Origin: Nemophila menziesii
Lineage: Eukaryota; Streptophyta; Magnoliopsida; Boraginales; Hydrophyllaceae
Length of the DNA: 64,000 nt
NCBI GenBank assembly: GCA_029959085.1
Contig: JARWIR010000016.1
Location: forward strand, 11,019,441-11,083,440
Reading direction: 5' to 3'
Positions 22,332 through 34,301 of the stretch are shown piece after piece. How positions within the stretch are numbered: position 1 is the first letter of the stretch; every line of letters starts with the position of its first letter. The notes beneath the pieces are model-generated. The model made no database searches. It had not been told where the DNA came from and was given only the letters and a program-made list of their open reading frames with translations. Position numbers and translations under genes: made by a program.

Positions 22332-23970
22332 AAACTGTACTAACTATAGAAGAAAATAAAATTTAGGGGGCGATTTGTCTTTTAGTTTAACATTTAAAAT
22401 TGCGTTAGCTCTTAAACAAGGATTAGTAAGAACCTTTTATTTTTCTTTCTCTTGGAAAAAGAGACTCGGTTTGCTAGTCCTGTATTATTTATCTCGCATA
22501 CATACTTCAAAAATAGAGTAGATTCCATATTTTGGGATTTATCAAACATTTGGGGTAAGATATACAATGATCAAATATATATGAACTCTGTGTTGTGTTC
22601 ATATGACTTGGCAAATCTGAAAAAAAAGGAACAAGTTTAACCACAATTGCAGATCTAGATCTACTTGTTTCACAACGCTAGCTAGAGCTATCAAATCTAA
22701 CAAAGAGTGTTACAATTCTAATAAAGAGTGGTCGAAGGCAAACACTTCCAAATGGGAATACACATGTGTTTCTTACAGCAACGCCTTTGTACTGAGATTA
22801 TTATTGATAACTTAAGCGATATTATCTCGTATCAATATTGTTATTCCGTTTGTTTTAAGATGTTTGACTATTTAACTGTTCACACGAATTAAAAAACTAT
22901 AATATTTAGACGCCTCATTATTAAAATATCTTTCATAAAGTGTTTTAATATTTTACATATTTACCAATAACATAAATTCTAATATTTTGATTAAGGTAAT
23001 AGTGAAAAAAACATACATGATATTTTAAATGGATTAATTTTTTAAACCTATGTTTGTAGTAAATGGACAAACACTTTGTAATAGAGATAATTATTATAAT
23101 AGAGACAATACTAATTATCTGCATATAGGTTTCGAGGCTAAGAGGCTAAGATATTTTTTTCTTTTCCTAAACCATTCCCCTCGTCAAATAGTCCATACAT
23201 ATGAAAACACCCCCTTTAAATTTATATAAATTTGTTTTATAGTCTTTCTCTCCTAACAAAGGTTCACAATCTTGTGTTGTCAGGCTAGCTAATGAGGATC
23301 TGATTGATGATGCAATTATTGCTTTTGAGACTATATCAGTGATGGAAGATGAGATTCAAGGTTTTCGCGTGACATGTACTATGACACCAAAATAACTTTT
23401 AAGTGGGATTATGAAGAACGGTTGCATTAAGTTTATGAAAAATTCGTCTAAATATATCGTCTCTTTTTCTGTTTTTTTTTTTGTACAATGAGACATTTTT
23501 ATTGATTCATGTAAGTTTAAGTTAAAGTTCTCATGTACTTAGAGAACCATGTAATTTATTAGTTAGCTAAACATAACTTTTGTTGTAATATAGTTATTTC
23601 ATGGTATGTTATTCTGTCACCCCAATTAATAAGTTTATTATGTGATAGTTGTCAACCCGTTGAAGTTGCACGATATTTCTATGAAAATTAACTATATTGG
23701 TCCCTAAACTATGTAAATATTTTCAATCGTATCTCCACGTAAAACGATGTGCCAAATGTATATCACATTTTTTGGGTCAAATTTTGTCCTATTTTTTAAA
23801 CTATAATTTGAAACTTAGTGTAAGAAACTATACAAACATTACCATATGGAGTTTTCAATAACTTCCAAATGACCGTCTAGGAAACATGATCAAGTTGGAT
23901 CAATATATAATACGAGATACGTTTGGAACATATTTATATGTGGTGATAAAATTTGGAAAATCGTATCATA
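22332..23970. other. Gene-free AT-rich region
   Basis: No supported gene. A short open stretch at 23283-23395 (ending before TAA) has slightly higher complexity but no recognised domain. The rest is AT-rich. Confidence 0.4.
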
Positions 23971-23974
23971 AGTT

Positions 23975-24390
23975 AACCAGTTGGGTTAGCTCATCTAGGC
24001 AGAACCTTGTTATTTTTTCATCACTTAAAGAGTGTAAATGAGAGGTACAAGGTTCGAATAGCCTCCATGAACGTGGGCAATCTAACTATGATTTACTTGA
24101 AAGTATGCATGGGGAGGCGTGCATATTCTCCATGGGACAAATTGACCCAAACCACCCATGTTATAAAAAAATTATATAATAAGTTGGAGATCATTTTAAT
24201 AATTTATGCAACAAGTAAAGAAGAGGGGTATGCATGGGGAGGTGTGCATATTCTCAATGAGATTAGTCGTGGTGCACACAAATTGGCACGAGCCACGTAT
24301 GTTATAAGAAAATCGTATCACAAGTTTGAGATCATTTTAACAATTCGCCCATCAAGTAAAGAAGAGGGGAGACTTGGCGTTCCAAACTTG
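23975..24390 (+). mobile_element. tRNA-type SINE with duplicated 3' half
   Basis: An A-box-like word (TTAGCTCATCTAGG) is followed by a B-box-like GGTTCGAATAG, then by a body shared with the SINEs at 35164 and 50240: AACGTGGGCAA, GCATGGGGAGGCGTGCATAT and TCTCCATGGGA. The 3' part is repeated once more (from about 24227: GCATGGGGAGGTGTGCATAT, then GATTAGTCGTGGTGCACAC), together with shared flank ATCATTTTAA and AAGTAAAGAAGAGGGG. A 158-codon ORF over it is accidental. Confidence 0.65.
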
Positions 24391-24399
24391 TATATGATA

Positions 24400-25420
24400 A
24401 ACAAATTATGTTTTTATCATATTTTTTTAAAGGAATGTACAAAAGAGATAATGTATGGAATAGTTGGGCACATGAAAATATGATACAATGCAACTTCTTT
24501 CTCTTGGATGTGGAATTAGTTGGTTGCTAGATGGATTAGTCATGTCTAGAGGTGTGTGCAAATCAGTTTGGGATAAAAAATGCTCAACCCACAAACCGTT
24601 ATTTCTAGTGCAGGTCCTGAAAAATTAGACATTGCACCCGCCCTATATATTATTTAAGCTATTGACTTCCGGGTATGACGAGTTTGAGGTGCATTGAGGG
24701 AAACTTGAGTTGGTAAACTACTTAGATTTGTATCCATATTCATTGAGAGAGTCAATTTCATATTACAAATGAAAATTATAACATAAAATATAACATACAC
24801 ATCAAATAATCTTCGACTTTTTATAACATAAATTGACGAACATCGAGTTAAAGAAAAACAATTATAACATCATAGTATAATAAGAAATTAGATTTATTAG
24901 ATGAATTATTGTTGAATTATTAGAGTTTCTAAGTTTTTAAAAAAGAAAAAAAACATAGAATGAGAAACATGCCTAGTATTTTAGTCAATTACAGTGAGAA
25001 ATATAAATCTATGTAATTGTTTATTCTAAAAAAGGTAATCCGGTATGCGTTTTCAAGGATTTCAACTTTAATATTCTTAACCCGTAAAAGATGTATATTT
25101 TTTTAAAAAGTAAACCATAATCGCCCCAATTAAAAATTGTCCCACATAATTTTGGGTTAGTATAAACGGGTTCGTCGAGTTATGCAGGTTTTTAATTCAT
25201 ACACAACCCAAGTCTTGTCATAAAAAATAGAGAATTTACTTCCCTTTCATGGGAAAATTGGATTTATGGTACATGTATTAATGAAGCGAATACCTTTATG
25301 CGTGAGAAATGACAATTGGTGTTAATAATCGTTTTTGTCATACAAAAAAAAACAACCAATAGGCCCTGAATCTCAGCCGATTCCTATTCTTGAAAATTGG
25401 ACCCTGATCGGCTGGTGACC
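24400..25420. other. AT-rich spacer
   Basis: No gene or recognisable element. Contains short homopolymer runs. Confidence 0.4.
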
Positions 25421-25423
25421 CAA

Positions 25424-25641
25424 CTACCCCATGGCCCTCCGTCTAGCAGAACGCGTAGTTTTATTAGCCACTCTATTGAGTATTCTAAGAAGATGGCGGA
25501 AGAACATATTGCCCTGTAGATCCGCGATCTCACCTATCGTAACACAATATGGCCCAACTGATCACGGAGTTGTTGAAGGTGACATGATACCCTGAATGAC
25601 TTCAAGGTTGTTTGAAAAGATAACATTTCTACTTTCTGCTG
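25424..25641 (-). pseudogene. RNase H-like (RVT_3) C-terminal relic, minus
   Basis: One minus-strand frame reads RNVIFSNNLEVIQGIM, then after a stop EIADLQGNMFFRHLLRILNR and VANKTTRSARRRAMG. It aligns by eye with the 8502-9128 protein (FYYDNLEIVQGIAKG, IKRDLNQIADLVARATRRG). The third catalytic Asp is N here. A dead copy from a related source. Confidence 0.55.
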
Positions 25642-26185
25642 ATTCCTCGCACGATTAAGCAGCTTCTTGGACCGTCTGTGCTTACCATTTTGTGGTAGAA
25701 TCCACATAGTAACACTTTGAGGTAATATTCCTCCTCACAATTCTTTTGTCAATATTGATCATGCCAATGCCTGCAGGTTCCTTCGAGGACTTGAAAGAAG
25801 CATCTCACGTGATGAGAATTTGCGTTGTCTGAACTTCAATGTCGTTGTGTCCTGTATCTGCTGTATATCCCTACTGCTTATGTGGTAGGTTTACCACTAT
25901 ACTCCAGTTACTTCCAAAAGGCCAGTCATTTCTTTATTCGTGGCTCAAATCGCATCTTCTATATCCAATTTTCCATTCTCATGTACAACCTTCATTTTGA
26001 TTATCAATATGTTCCACAACATTGAAAAAAAATATATACAGTCACAATTTTTGGTACCCATCCCCTGGTTCCGAAAGTGTGAGTAATCTTAATCACATAT
26101 AGTCTCTATGACTTCTTCGCCTACACTTATCTGCATGGCTGTTGCGATTCCAATTGTGGTATAATAATTTGTGACCTATGGAACT

Positions 26186-27724
26186 GTGACTCCCCGAAAG
26201 CGTATATGTGGTTGTCAAGTAAAAATATGATAATCTCAAGGTTATCGTTCCTCAGGGACTACCAAGATTTATTAAGTGTGTCTCGAATGTAATAAAATGT
26301 TATGTTGCAAGGGATGAAATGACAAATAATAAATGTAAATATGATATTTGTTGAGTTTTAGTATACAGGATTAAAACACAAATAAACTAAAGAACTAATT
26401 AACTAAAATGAAAATGCAATTAAATGATAAAAACAAGCAAGATGAATGCTTGAGCTTTGCTAGTAATTGCCTATTCCCCTAATTCACTGGTTCTATTGAT
26501 AAGGGCGACATTGTGATTCTCATTAGTCGATTTTCAATAACATTCTAACTACCTATCAGGGTGAACTTAAAGCTCAACATTACACATCAGCTGGCTATCC
26601 GATGGCTATGAGTTAAATTCCCTAACCCTTAATGACTATCTAGCGGACAAGACCATCTAGTTCAATGCCTCACACTAGGCGCCTATACTTTAGTTCTGTA
26701 ATTAACCCCCCCATCCGGGTTGTAGCTTAATTACAATAGATACCCACTATTTAAGAACTGTATGTGTAGTAATTATACTAAACATATAAGTCAATGCAAT
26801 ATAAGTAAAGACTCTCAGTTTAAACATTATAATCCCAAAATGCAATAAAACAATTAAATAGCCAACATAAGTTCTTACAAAACAAACCTCAAGGAATGGG
26901 GTTAATTCATGAATAAAAATTAAAAATTAAAGAAAACTAAGGCTATAATCATATTTAAAATGCAAAATTAAGTGAAGTTACTTTTTGGTTGAAGGCAATC
27001 AGATAATAGGAGGGAGAAGAATTGCTGGGCTCATAGACAAACCCTTCTCTTCTTCTCCTCCTTCTAAAATAAGTGCTCTTTCTTCATGATGTCTTGATGG
27101 ATAATATGATAGATGTTGATGGATTATTGTTGAATAATGATATGGGGGCTGCTATGAAGCTTATATAATAAGTGAAAAATGGATTTAGGTCTCCCATGGG
27201 CTCAAAATTAGGTTTTAATAGCCCAAACCCGTTTTTACCTAACAGATTTCAGGTTCAAACCATAACAACGATTTTAAGCATAACTTCTTCATCTCAACTC
27301 AGAGTTAACTTACGTCACCTCTCACGCGACACTGACTTCAAAATCCTTTCAAATAAAAAGGAACTAGGTCTATAGGCCTGACCAATTAATCATGGTGACT
27401 AAAAAAATCTGATATTAAGATTTCTCTAGTAAACGACCTAACTTCCCAAGGTGACTCTAAGCTCAGATTACGCTTTCGATTGGGGTTTATATTGACTCTT
27501 TGACTTCTTTTACTCATCTTGGCACCTTGTATCAATCATTTGACTATAATCTACACACTTAACACACAATTAAGGCACAAAATCTCTATAAATAGTAATA
27601 TGTCCAAAACGACAGGCAAAGGTACAATATAGCAAATGATAGGGAAAAATACCTCACTTAGTCTCAATAAATTCCAAAAAGAATGGCTAATTAATGGATA
27701 TCCATCACAAAAGGAGAGACATCA
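26186..27724 (-). mobile_element. Gypsy 3' LTR, minus orientation
   Basis: On the minus strand this block follows a polypurine tract (minus strand CTTTGAGTTGGGGGTCT, 27741-27725) and starts TGATGTCTCTCC, so it is the 3' LTR of a minus-strand element. It is related along its length to 32774-34301 and, more distantly, to 4942-6682. The far end near 26186 is approximate. About 1.5 kb, non-coding. Confidence 0.65.
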
Positions 27725-28130
27725 AGACCCCCAACTCAAAGTTTTGTCGCCCCGAAAAGATAAATAGAAAAATAGAGTTTAGCAGGGCCTAAGTCCAATC
27801 AATCCAAAGAGAATAGAAATAGAAATAATAATGAATTACGCTAAAGAAATTATATTAACAAGTCTCATATACTATAATTTACAAACTAAATCAAATATAC
27901 ACCTATCAAATATACAATCAACACAAATTAATTTCAAGATCAAAGTAGTTTTGCAATGCGCGAAGTTAAGTCATTTATTAGTTCAAAATGGTGGCTATTA
28001 GGTGTTCCTTGATCCTCACATAGTTTCTAAGTTCCATCCAACTATTCTCTATAATGCAAAAGCTTCTAAAGTGTATAGTCAAGAATCCTAAGGTCTTTAA
28101 GGCTGTAATGTAAGCTTAGGGTAGGTGTGA

Positions 28131-28189
<59 letters not shown>

Positions 28190-28598
28190 CTTTTTAAAAT
28201 TGTTTTCTTTTTACCCCGGTAAGGGGTTACAATGTACATAAACATGTGATCAACAAGCTCAAATACAAAGCACAAAACCAAACCAATAATAATTCACATA
28301 AAACCACCACCCAAACTACATCTCTAGACGAGTGATAAAGAATCGCGATTCGAGTGCGAGTCATATGGAAAAGTCCTAAAAATCTAAGGGATGAGGCTTG
28401 TAATGTGGCTAATAAAAAGGCTTATAAATGCAAAGATGGATAATATATCAATTATAATGGACAGTAAGATAAAGGATACAAATGGCTAACAAAGGATCGC
28501 CTTAATCATGTTCTATCCTATACAAATTGTCACTTTCTCACTTTTAGCATGTGCATTAAACAATCTATCAGCTAGTTTAGATCTCACGTTCTACTGAC
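27725..28598 (-). mobile_element. 3' internal part of the minus-strand Gypsy element
   Basis: This is an inverted, diverged copy of 31620-32773. Matching words in reverse complement include ACTTTTCCATATGACTCGCA and CTCGAATCGCGAT, and CCCTAAGCTTACATTACAGC against CCCTAAGCTAACATTACAAC. Similarity stops at about 28598, where plus-strand protease sequence of the other element begins. Non-coding in this interval. Confidence 0.7.
28131..28188. repeat. (TG)n(TA)n microsatellite
   Basis: A TG run passing into about 22 TA units inside the minus-strand Gypsy internal region. The Tyr-Ile ORF over it is an artefact of the repeat. Confidence 0.95.
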
Positions 28599-29069
28599 TT
28601 TGTTATACTTGATTTCGAAGCAGAGAAGCAGGTTCCAATTATACTTAGAAGGCCTTTCATGGACACGAGTCAGATCATCATCAACTTCCGGGAAGGGACA
28701 GGTATTCTTCATGCTAAAAATGTATCCGAGACATTCCATGTCTGGGGTAAGAAACCGAGGAGGTCAGATCCAACCGTTCCTATCATCCACAGCCTTTCAT
28801 ATCATCGTGTCTTAGAAGAAATCCACGCAAAACCTGTGGATACTGAGCCAAAGATTGAGTTTGGGGTCGGCCATGAAGTTGTATGGAAAGCCCGTAACCC
28901 AGAGAATAGGCCACGAAGTTACAAAGACTCGTGGATGGGACCATTCATTGTCACTGAAATTGTTTCGGCTAAGGTGATAGAAATCAGGCCCAAGAGGGGT
29001 ATTAAACGAAGGTTAGTACACGTTCATATCCTTTCTCGTTGCTGGAGAGGATATATTCGCAAATCTTGA
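28590..29069 (+). pseudogene. Gypsy protease end fused to integrase C-terminus
   Basis: The frame opens with VILDFEAEKQVPIILRRPFM and IINFREGTGILHAKN, the end of a Gypsy aspartic protease domain (normally VPIILGRPFL, here G to R). It then passes directly to FGVGHEVVWKARNPENRPRS, SWMGPFIVTEI and HVHILSRCW, the integrase C-terminal region. Reverse transcriptase, RNase H and the integrase core are missing, so a large internal deletion joined the two in one readable frame ending at 29069. It cannot support transposition. Confidence 0.72.
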
Positions 29070-29287
29070 TAGAGGTAACACGTCTAACTATAAAAGACGT
29101 TAAATAAATGTGATGTACGGGAGACAACCCGTAATTTTTTTAAGTTTTTATGTTTTCAATTCATGTTTAGTTTAGTTTTTTTAGTTGATATTTTATATTT
29201 GAGAAAGGTATTAATGTTTTTGATGTCAGGTATTAGAAAAAATCGAGTTAGGGAGAAAAAAAAAATTTGAGCACATTCTGACCTGCT

Positions 29288-29580
29288 CACCGGGTATGAC
29301 GCTCATACCCCCGGTATGCCGGTGGGTCAAAAAAACCGTGGCACGGTTTGTGAAATTATGTTCCTTGCCGAGACGGAGAAAATTGAAAAATAGCTCACCG
29401 GTTAGCTGGTCACACGACCGGTATACCGGTGCGCAAAAAACCGTGGCACGGTATGAGGACTCAGGTTCATTGCCGAGACGAGAAGGGAAAAACCGTGGGC
29501 GCAAGTGTCGACATGGTTTATGAAGTCATCGAGCGGCTAGCCGGTCACACGGCCGGTATACCGGTCAGCGCCGCTGGAAA
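29288..29580 (+). repeat. GC-rich palindromic repeats inside the Gypsy element
   Basis: Three diverged units (from about 29288, 29396 and 29534) share a CACCGG or GCCGG start, a CCGGTATACCGGT-like palindrome, and in the first two ACCGTGGCACGGT and TTGCCGAGACG. The block is much more GC-rich than its surroundings. It lies between the integrase relic and the downstream ORF relic. Confidence 0.8.
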
Positions 29581-30162
29581 GAGGAAAAAAATTCAATTTT
29601 TAGGTTATAAAGAAGAAGAGGTTAGTTCTATTCCGAATTTTTCAATCCTTTAAGCCTCCTTTCTTCTCCAAACCTCTCTCAACCCCATTAAAGCTTCATA
29701 AAACCTTCCCTAAACATCAAAACACTACCCAATCACCATAAAAACACATCCAATCCTTTCTCCACATCATTACAAAGAAGATTCAACCACCCAAATCATA
29801 CCAAAACACATTGAATCCAAGAATCAAAAGCCTAAATTTCAAAATTTCATCCAACAATTTCTTAGATCCATACCAATCAAAGAAGAATCCATCTTACCCA
29901 TATAGAGAATCATCATCATAACGACTTTCCTAACCCAAATAAAGCTTGTACAACCTGTAGGAAAGAGTTTAAAATTTTAAGAGTGGTTAAAGCTTTGAGT
30001 TGGAGGTTAATTGAGATGACTTAATGAACAGAAACATTATCTACTGTTAGGGAGATGAAGAAAAGTAAGGTATTGGGTTCTATCTAAAAGAAATCAAGTG
30101 AGAAAAATTCAAGTTCCAACACAAATGGTAAAACATGTCATGAGAAGAGAGGACAACTAGAT

Positions 30163-31221
30163 GTGGTGAATGCAATGGGAAAAAAGGTTCCAGATTTTGT
30201 TAAGAAGACACCACAACCTCTACAGATCAAAGGTCCTACACCCAAAGAAAATGAGAAAGCTTCAAGGGTCGTGATAACTTCTGCAAAGAAACAATTACAG
30301 GAACTTCCTTTTGCTTATGAGAAAATATTTGAAGAAGAAGTTGGTAAAGGAGAATACAAGAGATTCTTGTAGATTAGTGAAAAATTGGGTTGGTCTACGT
30401 TCATGGTAAGACGTTTTAATTTATGCCATGAGTTATTTTCCGAGTTCTATTTAGGCCTCTTTAGCCGAGATAGTAAAGTTTGTGTTCCAGTTAGAGGCAA
30501 GATAGTTCCTTTTACAGTTGATGAGATTAGAAACCACTTCCAGTTAAGAAATTGGTTGGACCATGTAAGTATAGAGAAGCGGTGGACAATATCAAGACTT
30601 TTGATTGGAATTTACTTTTTGAGCATGTCTCAGATAAGGAGAAAGTGCAGTCACATAGGGGAGAATTAAAGGCCCCTTGGCCTTACAAATATCTCCAATC
30701 GGATACAAAAGTTGGCGCCACTTTCTTACCACTAATGCATTTGGAAATACAAGAAATTCGGGTGTAATTAAGAAGAAAGCAATATTTTTTGAATTCTATT
30801 TTGAGAAGAGAAGAAGTGGATGAGGCACAATTGATATTTGAGGAGGTGATGCGATTTTCAATCTCTCCTATTTCGTTATTTATGTGAAATATCCTACTAT
30901 GATCACGTGTCTTGTTCGGAAAGCAAATGTGATTCCGGGTGAAAGAGAGAAACTAGAATTTAAAAGAGTAACAATATTGACAATGCTTAGATCGAGAAAA
31001 TTTTGAGAGGAGCGCGAATTACGCAACTTTCAAAAGAAGAAAAGGATCGTATTTGGCGAGAAAAGATGGAGGAGCGATTGAATAAAGTCGAAGCAACTCA
31101 AATTTTCTTAGCCAATGATGTGGAACAAATCAAACCCAATCAAGTGCACATCATGACACTCCTTGAGAAATTAAAGAAAGATCCAGTAAATCCAATCTTG
31201 GATGTCGATAATGCGAGGTAA
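30163..31221 (+). pseudogene. Downstream ORF of Gypsy element, plant transposon-protein type
   Basis: The first frame reads through KKQLQELPFAYEKIF to a single TAG at 30370, then continues in the same frame as MVRRFNLCHELFSEFYLGLF and VRGKIVPFTVDEIRNHF. This pattern (residues near an FY.NL motif, then VRGK..PF....I...) is that of the putative plant transposon protein domain (PF20167-like). A frameshift near 30560 and more stops follow; later pieces include MITCLVRKANVIPGE-like and a coiled-coil stretch (EEKDRIWREKMEERLNKVEA). An env-like or accessory ORF after pol is typical of Athila-type elements. The domain name is from pattern recall and should be checked. Confidence 0.55.
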
Positions 31222-32773
31222 TATCCTCGAGTGTATGTTCTCTTTCTTCCTTACCATTTCTGTATATGTTTTATCTGCTGATTTTAATTTCTTTATGAGT
31301 TTTTTTTCGAATTATGGGGACAAGCCTCATTTTTGAGTTGGGGGTGTGGGGATTCCTTGTCTCTCATCTCCATTTTTATGTGATTTTTCTGTTTGTAGGT
31401 AGAAATTAGAATTTTTGATACATGGGAATTAGATGTAGAGTGTGTTTAATAGATTAAAAGCATAAGCTCAGTTAGTTGATGATAGAAAGTAGTATGTTTA
31501 TGAGCTGCTTTATTTTGTATGCTTTGTTTATTTGCAGGAAAACACACATTGATAGTAAAGAAAAGATTAGCTAGAAATGAGATAGAAAATATGTTCGATC
31601 TCAGGGAGCCATGAGTGGTGTGTAGGCCATGAGATCCAAGCTAGTTGATAAACCCATTTGATGAACGTGCTAAAGGTAAGAGAATGACGAAATTGCATAG
31701 TTTAGGGAGTGATTAAGGCGTTTCTTTCATAAGGCCCTTGTTGCCTTTTAGCTTGCTGTTCAAATTTTGTTTTTTATATCATTCTCAACCCCTTCTAGCC
31801 TTTCTAAAAGCCTATTTATGAGCCACATTATAAGTCATATCCTTTAGATTATAGGACTTTTCCATATGACCCGCACTCGAATCGCGATGCATAGAAGATC
31901 GTTTTAGAGCTTGAGTTTGGGGTGGTGGGTCCACCATTATGGGAAATATTATTGGGTTGGAAATTTGAGCTTATTAATTATGCTCTGTTCTATATTTTAA
32001 TAATGATTCACGGGTCTATTGTAACCCTTTGCCAGGGTAATAGTAAATAAAAAAATCATGAAAAGAAAAGAAAAAAATTATGAGAAAAAAATTGCATGAT
32101 ATCTCAAAAAGAGAGTCATAGCTATACAAAAGGAAAAAGTTGATACGAAAAGAATATATATTTGGACCGACAAAGTGGAAGTCTTACGTGAACATCTTTA
32201 TGCTTTAATTGGGTTATTACGCTACCTTGTGCATCAAAGAAAATCATTGGGTTGAGTGAGAACGTTTTATGAGAGTAACGCAAGCTCTAGGGCGATTCGT
32301 TGATGGTTAGTGAGGAGAGAGCCGAAAGCTCACTCTAAATTATCCAAATATACTTATTATACCATCCCTAAGCTAACATTACAACCTCAAAGACATTTTG
32401 ATTCTTTGCTATGTAATCTAGAAGTGATTGAGCCAGTAGAGAGTAGTTAAGTCGATCTTTGGATACTAGTGAAGTTCGATGAACAATCTATAGCCTCCTT
32501 GGTAAACTGAGTAAAGTTCCTCTCCTTATTACATTGCGAAGCTAATCTAATCTTGAATTCAAGTCGTGTTGATGGTAGATATGACAAGTGTGCAGGTATG
32601 TAGTTTGTAAATATTATTACATGAAATTTTCTGAGTAGTTGCTTTGAGTCTATTTTATATATTCTGCTATCTTCTTTCCCACAGTGCTTAGATGACCTAG
32701 GTGTGTATTTAGAGACTTCCCTTTGTTTTTATCTTTATTGTATCAGGACGATACAACTTTGAGTTGGGGGTCT
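31222..32773 (+). mobile_element. 3' internal region of the plus-strand Gypsy element with PPT
   Basis: Non-coding. It ends in a polypurine tract, TTTGAGTTGGGGGTCT (about 32758-32773), directly before the LTR; a similar G-rich word (TTTTTGAGTTGGGGG) occurs at about 31330. The interval 31620-32773 is the inverted partner of 27725-28598. Confidence 0.65.
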
Positions 32774-34301
32774 TGATGTCTCCCATTTGTGATGATTTTA
32801 TCTTAGTTGGAGACATCATTTTAGGTGTTTTTGGAAGTCATATAGTCGATTTTCTCACGATTTATTATATTTCCTTGTTTCTTGTCTTGATTTGATGATT
32901 TATTATTTTTAGAGCATATTTGGTTTAATTGTTTGTTAATTGTGAAGCTTTAAAGATATATGGTAATTAATTAGATGTCAAATTAATTCCAAGAGATAAA
33001 AGAAAGAAGATAAACATGGAAATTGGAGATAAAGGAAGTAAAAGATAGATATGGAAAGATAAAGTTGCCCAGTAAATCTGGAGTTCACCAGCTACGTCCA
33101 CAAAAGTGATCATAACTCAAGATTGGCTAGGAATTTGGAAGAATGGTCTGAATCAAAGTTATAGAGCTTTCCGAGATGATCAGTTTCGATACAAAGAACG
33201 CGTCATTCAGAGTTGTATTGAAGGAGTTACGTTTAAAACACAACATCAACAGTTTATTACCTTTTCTATATTTTAGCGTTACGAATTAGAGTTGGGCTAG
33301 AAGTCCAAGTACTTGTCTTCTACTCCAAGAAAACGTTTTAGGGCTTCCTAAACCCCTATAAATACACCTTTTAACCTTTTTAACCACATCCTTGCTCAGT
33401 TCTAAACCTTATATTAATTCTTAGTCATTCAAGAAAGAAAGATGACAATCATGTATTTTTATTTTAGTTTTATACCTTCAGGTATGAACTAATTTTCCCA
33501 TAACTTGGGTTTTGCATTATGTATAATCTACCAATTCTATTTTCTTTCAATCTAAGTTTCTTTGGGAACTGTATGTTTTAAATTGATTCTAGCTGCTTAA
33601 CCATATATCTGATTTATGTGTTTTGATTTATTGTTTGTCTTAAACCTGACCAGTCTAAGGCTGTGCTAATAGTAGTTAGATGGTCACCCGGAAGGGGTGT
33701 CTAATTATTGAAACACCACATAAACGTCTAGTGTGCGATAGTAATCCTGACAAGATTTGCCTAACTAGATAGTCATTAGGGTTTAATGTAATCATCAATC
33801 ATCATTAGTAGGCCAGTCTCATCTAGGAACCTAGTGCCGTAGGAGCACCCTCTTTGAGTCCCTCGTGATTGTGAGGTCGCCGCCCTAGTCCGCTCTCCGG
33901 GGATAGGGAGGAATTTAGAACCCTGACTACTTATCTAAGAGCTATTATCTCCCTTATAAACTTATAGAAGAAATAGAAGGATTAGTGCATACCAGCAAAA
34001 TCTAAGCTATATTCTCTCATCTTATTTATCTCATATTTAATTATTTAACTTTTTATTTACCTAGTTGTTAATCTCATCTCTCAACTCAATCATATTTATT
34101 TTTTGTTTTTTAATTATTAGTTGCTACTCTGATTTGTTTACCCATTCGTATAACACACTAAGTCTCTGAGAACGAATCTGACTTATCATTAAAACTTGCA
34201 TACGTCATGTAATACTTGCACTACCGTGTTTAGTCTAGGGTGATTAGTGCTTTGTTTTTCGTATTTATTTATCATATTTTTATCACACCCTAGGCGACAC
34301 T
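32774..34301 (+). mobile_element. Gypsy 3' LTR, plus orientation
   Basis: Starts TGATGTCTCCCATTTGTG right after the polypurine tract and ends at about 34301 (TTTATCACA). Contains GGAGACATCATTTTAGGTG near the start and AATACTTGCACTACCGTG near the end, shared with the other two LTRs of the family. The 3' boundary is approximate. Confidence 0.65.

Noticed and set aside
24007..24483. 158-codon ORF
   Set aside because: It translates SINE body and its duplication; the repeat is seen elsewhere in other frames.
28066..28281. 71-codon ORF with a Tyr-Ile run
   Set aside because: Produced by the TA microsatellite.
26186..34301. One intact Gypsy element bounded by two LTRs
   Set aside because: The LTRs are in opposite orientation and each follows a polypurine tract on its own strand, so both are 3' LTRs of separate or rearranged copies.
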